A stretch of DNA of 55,018 nucleotides, taken from positions 1 to 55,018 of the forward strand of contig CACCPY010000010.1 in assembly GCA_902547955.1 (NCBI GenBank). The letters are read 5' to 3'. This document shows, piece by piece, positions 53,128 through 55,018 of this stretch. Below the pieces are notes generated by a model. That model was not told where the DNA came from. It saw nothing but the letters and a program-made list of their open reading frames with translations, and did no database searches. Each line of letters starts with the position of its first letter. The first letter of the stretch is position 1. Both the position numbers and the translations under genes were made by a program. Source of the stretch: an uncultured Alphaproteobacteria bacterium. Its GTDB lineage: Bacteria > Pseudomonadota > Alphaproteobacteria > Methylaequorales > Methylaequoraceae.

Positions 53128-55018
53128 TCAGAATTCCTTAGATATTTTTAACAATGTATTAAATCCTGGAAGTGTGTAGTAGCTTGCTGAGTGATAAACC
53201 CCAGAGCCTGATCCAACCATATAATTGTAATATATCTTATCTTGCAAATTATTTAGAGCTAATGAAACATTAAATCCCTTGTAATTTCCTGTAAATCCAA
53301 GATTCAAAGTATGATAACCTTTCTGAATAATTTGGTAGTTAGCAAAATCATTTATTGGACGCGAACTAGATTGATAGTAAACATTAAAATATGTTGAAAT
53401 ATTCTTAAAAGGTAAATAATTAATCCGTAATGAATCAACAAAGGCTGGCACACCAGGAAGGTCATTCCCATTTCTATTCCCTCCCCTAAATTTTGACTGT
53501 GTCAGAGTAAAATCATTTTCAATGTTTAAGTTGTCTAAAAAAGAATATTTAATACTATTTTCAACACCATACCTTTCAGTTGGTGCTAAATTTCGATTAT
53601 AAAAAGAATTATCTGTTGTAGAAATTTCTGAACGTAACCTCATGTAGTATAGGGTTGTTGCAATATTAAATTTTTCATAATTTAGCTTATGACTAAACTC
53701 AAAATCATGAGACTTTTGAGGTCCTAAAGCAAAGTGTGCAAAATTAGTAAATCCGCTCCCGAGCCCAATTCTTTCGTCTAAATTAGGATACCTGAAACTT
53801 CTTCCAACTTTTGTAGATATTGTATTGTGATTATTTATTTTATGTTCGTAACCGAGATGATAAGCAAACTGAGGAGTTGAGACACTTTCAGCAGATTTAT
53901 CGGTAAATGTTCCGCCATAATATGCTCCTGGTGTTACACTATTGGATGCTCGAAACCAGTTGCCATGATATCTTGCCCCGACTGAGAATTTATTTTCTGA
54001 ATCTAAAGTGACGTTAGTATTAAAATAAAAAGCTGCTGTTTTGTCAGTCATTTTATAATTTGTGTAGTAATAATTTCCATCAGATTGCATTCTATCGGAG
54101 TAGTAGTTAGCGTATATAAGATCAATCCCAACAATGTTATCAAACTTGATTTGATTAACTTTATATTGAAAAAGATACCTAGGCGAAATTTGGTAGTTAT
54201 AAATCTCTGTGTCCATATACTCTCCAGAGTTCATCTGACTTTTGTCGAAACTGTAACTTCCATCGACGACAACTTCGTGATTATTAATTAAGGAATAGCT
54301 TAATCCGTAAAAAGCTTTGTAGCCATTTCTTTGATTAAATTGAGTTGGAGTGGTAGTTCCTCTTGGATCACTCCTGAGTGTAACCGGAGTCCGTGTCCCA
54401 GGTAACTCAAGAAATTGGTTATGCGATAGAACATTTAAGTGATAGGAGAGATTTTCTGTGATTCCTTTAAATTCAATATTGCCATTTCTCTGGCTTAGCG
54501 CATTGTTTCTTCTGAAACCATCAGTGGAAATAAAATTAGTATTACCTGTTATTGAAAAACTTTCGGATGTTTTTGTGCCTGATAAGGCTCCTTCAAATTT
54601 ACCAAATGAGCCAACTACAAATTTAGTGAACAATGAATCTTTCTGTCCTGGAAGAGTATCTGTAATAATATTTACTGTTCCAGCCGTAGAGTTGTTTCCG
54701 TAAAGAACAGAATTATTACCTTTTGTAATTTCTATTTTTTGAATACTGTCAACTGGTATAATTGACAGATCTACTAAACTCATATCTCCAAGTGTAAGTT
54801 TTTGTCCGTTGATTAAAATGGCTGTGTTATCTCTCGCAGTATCAGCAAACCCTCTGATATCTATTCTTGATCCAACTCCAAATCCCGTTCCGTAAATATC
54901 AAATTGTTTTTTTATTCCTGGAAAATTTGTAATTAAATCAACCACGGAATCACTAGTTGAATTTTGAATATCGCTTTTGTTGATAATATAAGTTTCGGCA
55001 CCATATATTCCCTCGGCT
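53128..55018 (-). CDS. TonB-dependent outer membrane receptor, 5' end outside window
   Basis: At least 630 residues; the frame is open through the right edge, so the signal peptide, TonB box and first residues are missing. The plug domain is visible (SRIDIRGFAD, ILINGQKL, IPVDSIQKIEITKGNNSVLYGNNSTAGTVNII with the usual pattern of this fold), followed by a 22-strand beta-barrel of many short aromatic-rich strands, ending LLKISKEF with a C-terminal Phe as expected for BAM recognition. The ligand is not clear; a metal-chelate or vitamin is likely. A plug of this length with no visible upstream regulatory region prevents judging iron control. Confidence 0.9.
   Translation of the reverse strand, partial: AEGIYGAETYIINKSDIQNSTSDSVVDLITNFPGIKKQFDIYGTGFGVGSRIDIRGFADTARDNTAILINGQKLTLGDMSLVDLSIIPVDSIQKIEITKGNNSVLYGNNSTAGTVNIITDTLPGQKDSLFTKFVVGSFGKFEGALSGTKTSESFSITGNTNFISTDGFRRNNALSQRNGNIEFKGITENLSYHLNVLSHNQFLELPGTRTPVTLRSDPRGTTTPTQFNQRNGYKAFYGLSYSLINNHEVVVDGSYSFDKSQMNSGEYMDTEIYNYQISPRYLFQYKVNQIKFDNIVGIDLIYANYYSDRMQSDGNYYYTNYKMTDKTAAFYFNTNVTLDSENKFSVGARYHGNWFRASNSVTPGAYYGGTFTDKSAESVSTPQFAYHLGYEHKINNHNTISTKVGRSFRYPNLDERIGLGSGFTNFAHFALGPQKSHDFEFSHKLNYEKFNIATTLYYMRLRSEISTTDNSFYNRNLAPTERYGVENSIKYSFLDNLNIENDFTLTQSKFRGGNRNGNDLPGVPAFVDSLRINYLPFKNISTYFNVYYQSSSRPINDFANYQIIQKGYHTLNLGFTGNYKGFNVSLALNNLQDKIYYNYMVGSGSGVYHSASYYTLPGFNTLLKISKEF

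Noticed and set aside
1-55018. CRISPR arrays, insertion sequences, prophage or integron attachment sites
   Set aside because: No regularly spaced repeats, transposase-like or integrase-like proteins, or tRNA-adjacent duplicated ends were seen; both tRNA genes are flanked by ordinary chromosomal genes.

Overview
The window is a very AT-rich, densely packed bacterial chromosome segment. No gap between genes exceeds about 110 bases, many genes overlap by 1 to 44 bases, and long A/T homopolymers run through coding sequence. Gene content and order point to the Alphaproteobacteria: lepB-rnc-era-recO, nrdR-ribD-ribE-ribBA-ribH-nusB-thiL-hppA, a ubiquinol-cytochrome c chaperone gene next to bamE, plsX-fabH-ihfA-merR-tRNA-Pro, and hom...recJ. 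The extreme AT content and compaction suggest a streamlined marine lineage such as SAR11 or HIMB59/AEGEAN-169. That placement is inference and was not tested by any search.

Layout. 1-2.1 kb: the tail of a BASS-family sodium symporter, a Mop/TOBE protein, a TupBC-like oxyanion ABC transporter and a ferredoxin-like protein. 2.1-7.1 kb (minus strand): a complete ferric-iron FbpABC importer behind a near-consensus Fur box, followed by four small genes (DUF6494, two membrane ORFs joined by an A9 tract, and a DCC-family protein). 7.2-9.7 kb (minus): a small heat-shock protein and a soluble lytic transglycosylase. 9.7-18.4 kb (plus): dapA, smpB, folK, rpoZ, a bifunctional (p)ppGpp enzyme, DUF2062, pdxJ, lepB, rnc, era, recO. 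18.4-25 kb (minus): bpt; a serine-glyoxylate aminotransferase / hydroxypyruvate reductase / glycerate kinase operon; hemB and a metY-like gene. 25-29.6 kb (plus): a biotin operon bioF-(esterase)-bioC-bioD-bioA. 29.6-40 kb (plus): an AGCS transporter, rpiB, glyA, nrdR, the riboflavin genes, nusB, thiL and a proton-pumping pyrophosphatase. 40-47.6 kb: bamE, the cytochrome bc1 assembly chaperone, rpmF, plsX, fabH, ihfA, a MerR regulator, tRNA-Pro(GGG), cutA, rplM-rpsI, argC, a gamma-carbonic-anhydrase-like protein and an OmpA-domain lipoprotein. 47.6-55 kb: hom, a pyrophosphate-type phosphofructokinase, recJ, a small exported protein, tRNA-Glu(TTC), tonB and most of a TonB-dependent receptor that runs off the right end.

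How the genes work together. Iron acquisition appears at two levels: outer-membrane receptor plus TonB, and periplasmic FbpABC. Serine, glycine, glyoxylate and glycerate are linked by SgaA, hydroxypyruvate reductase, glycerate kinase, GlyA and the AGCS transporter. Pyrophosphate is linked by a K+-independent H+-pyrophosphatase and a PPi-type phosphofructokinase, the latter sitting where many alphaproteobacteria keep the fructose bisphosphatase gene glpX.

No CRISPR array, insertion sequence, prophage or integration site was seen, and no clearly new multi-gene system. The most interesting signals are structural: four of five convergent protein-gene junctions share interlocked stop codons (TTAA/TTAG), divergent gene pairs are separated by 0 and 8 bases, two membrane ORFs may be one frameshifted gene, RibBA carries a decayed GTP cyclohydrolase II half, and several expected genes (tupA, acpS, DUF177) are missing from otherwise familiar neighbourhoods.
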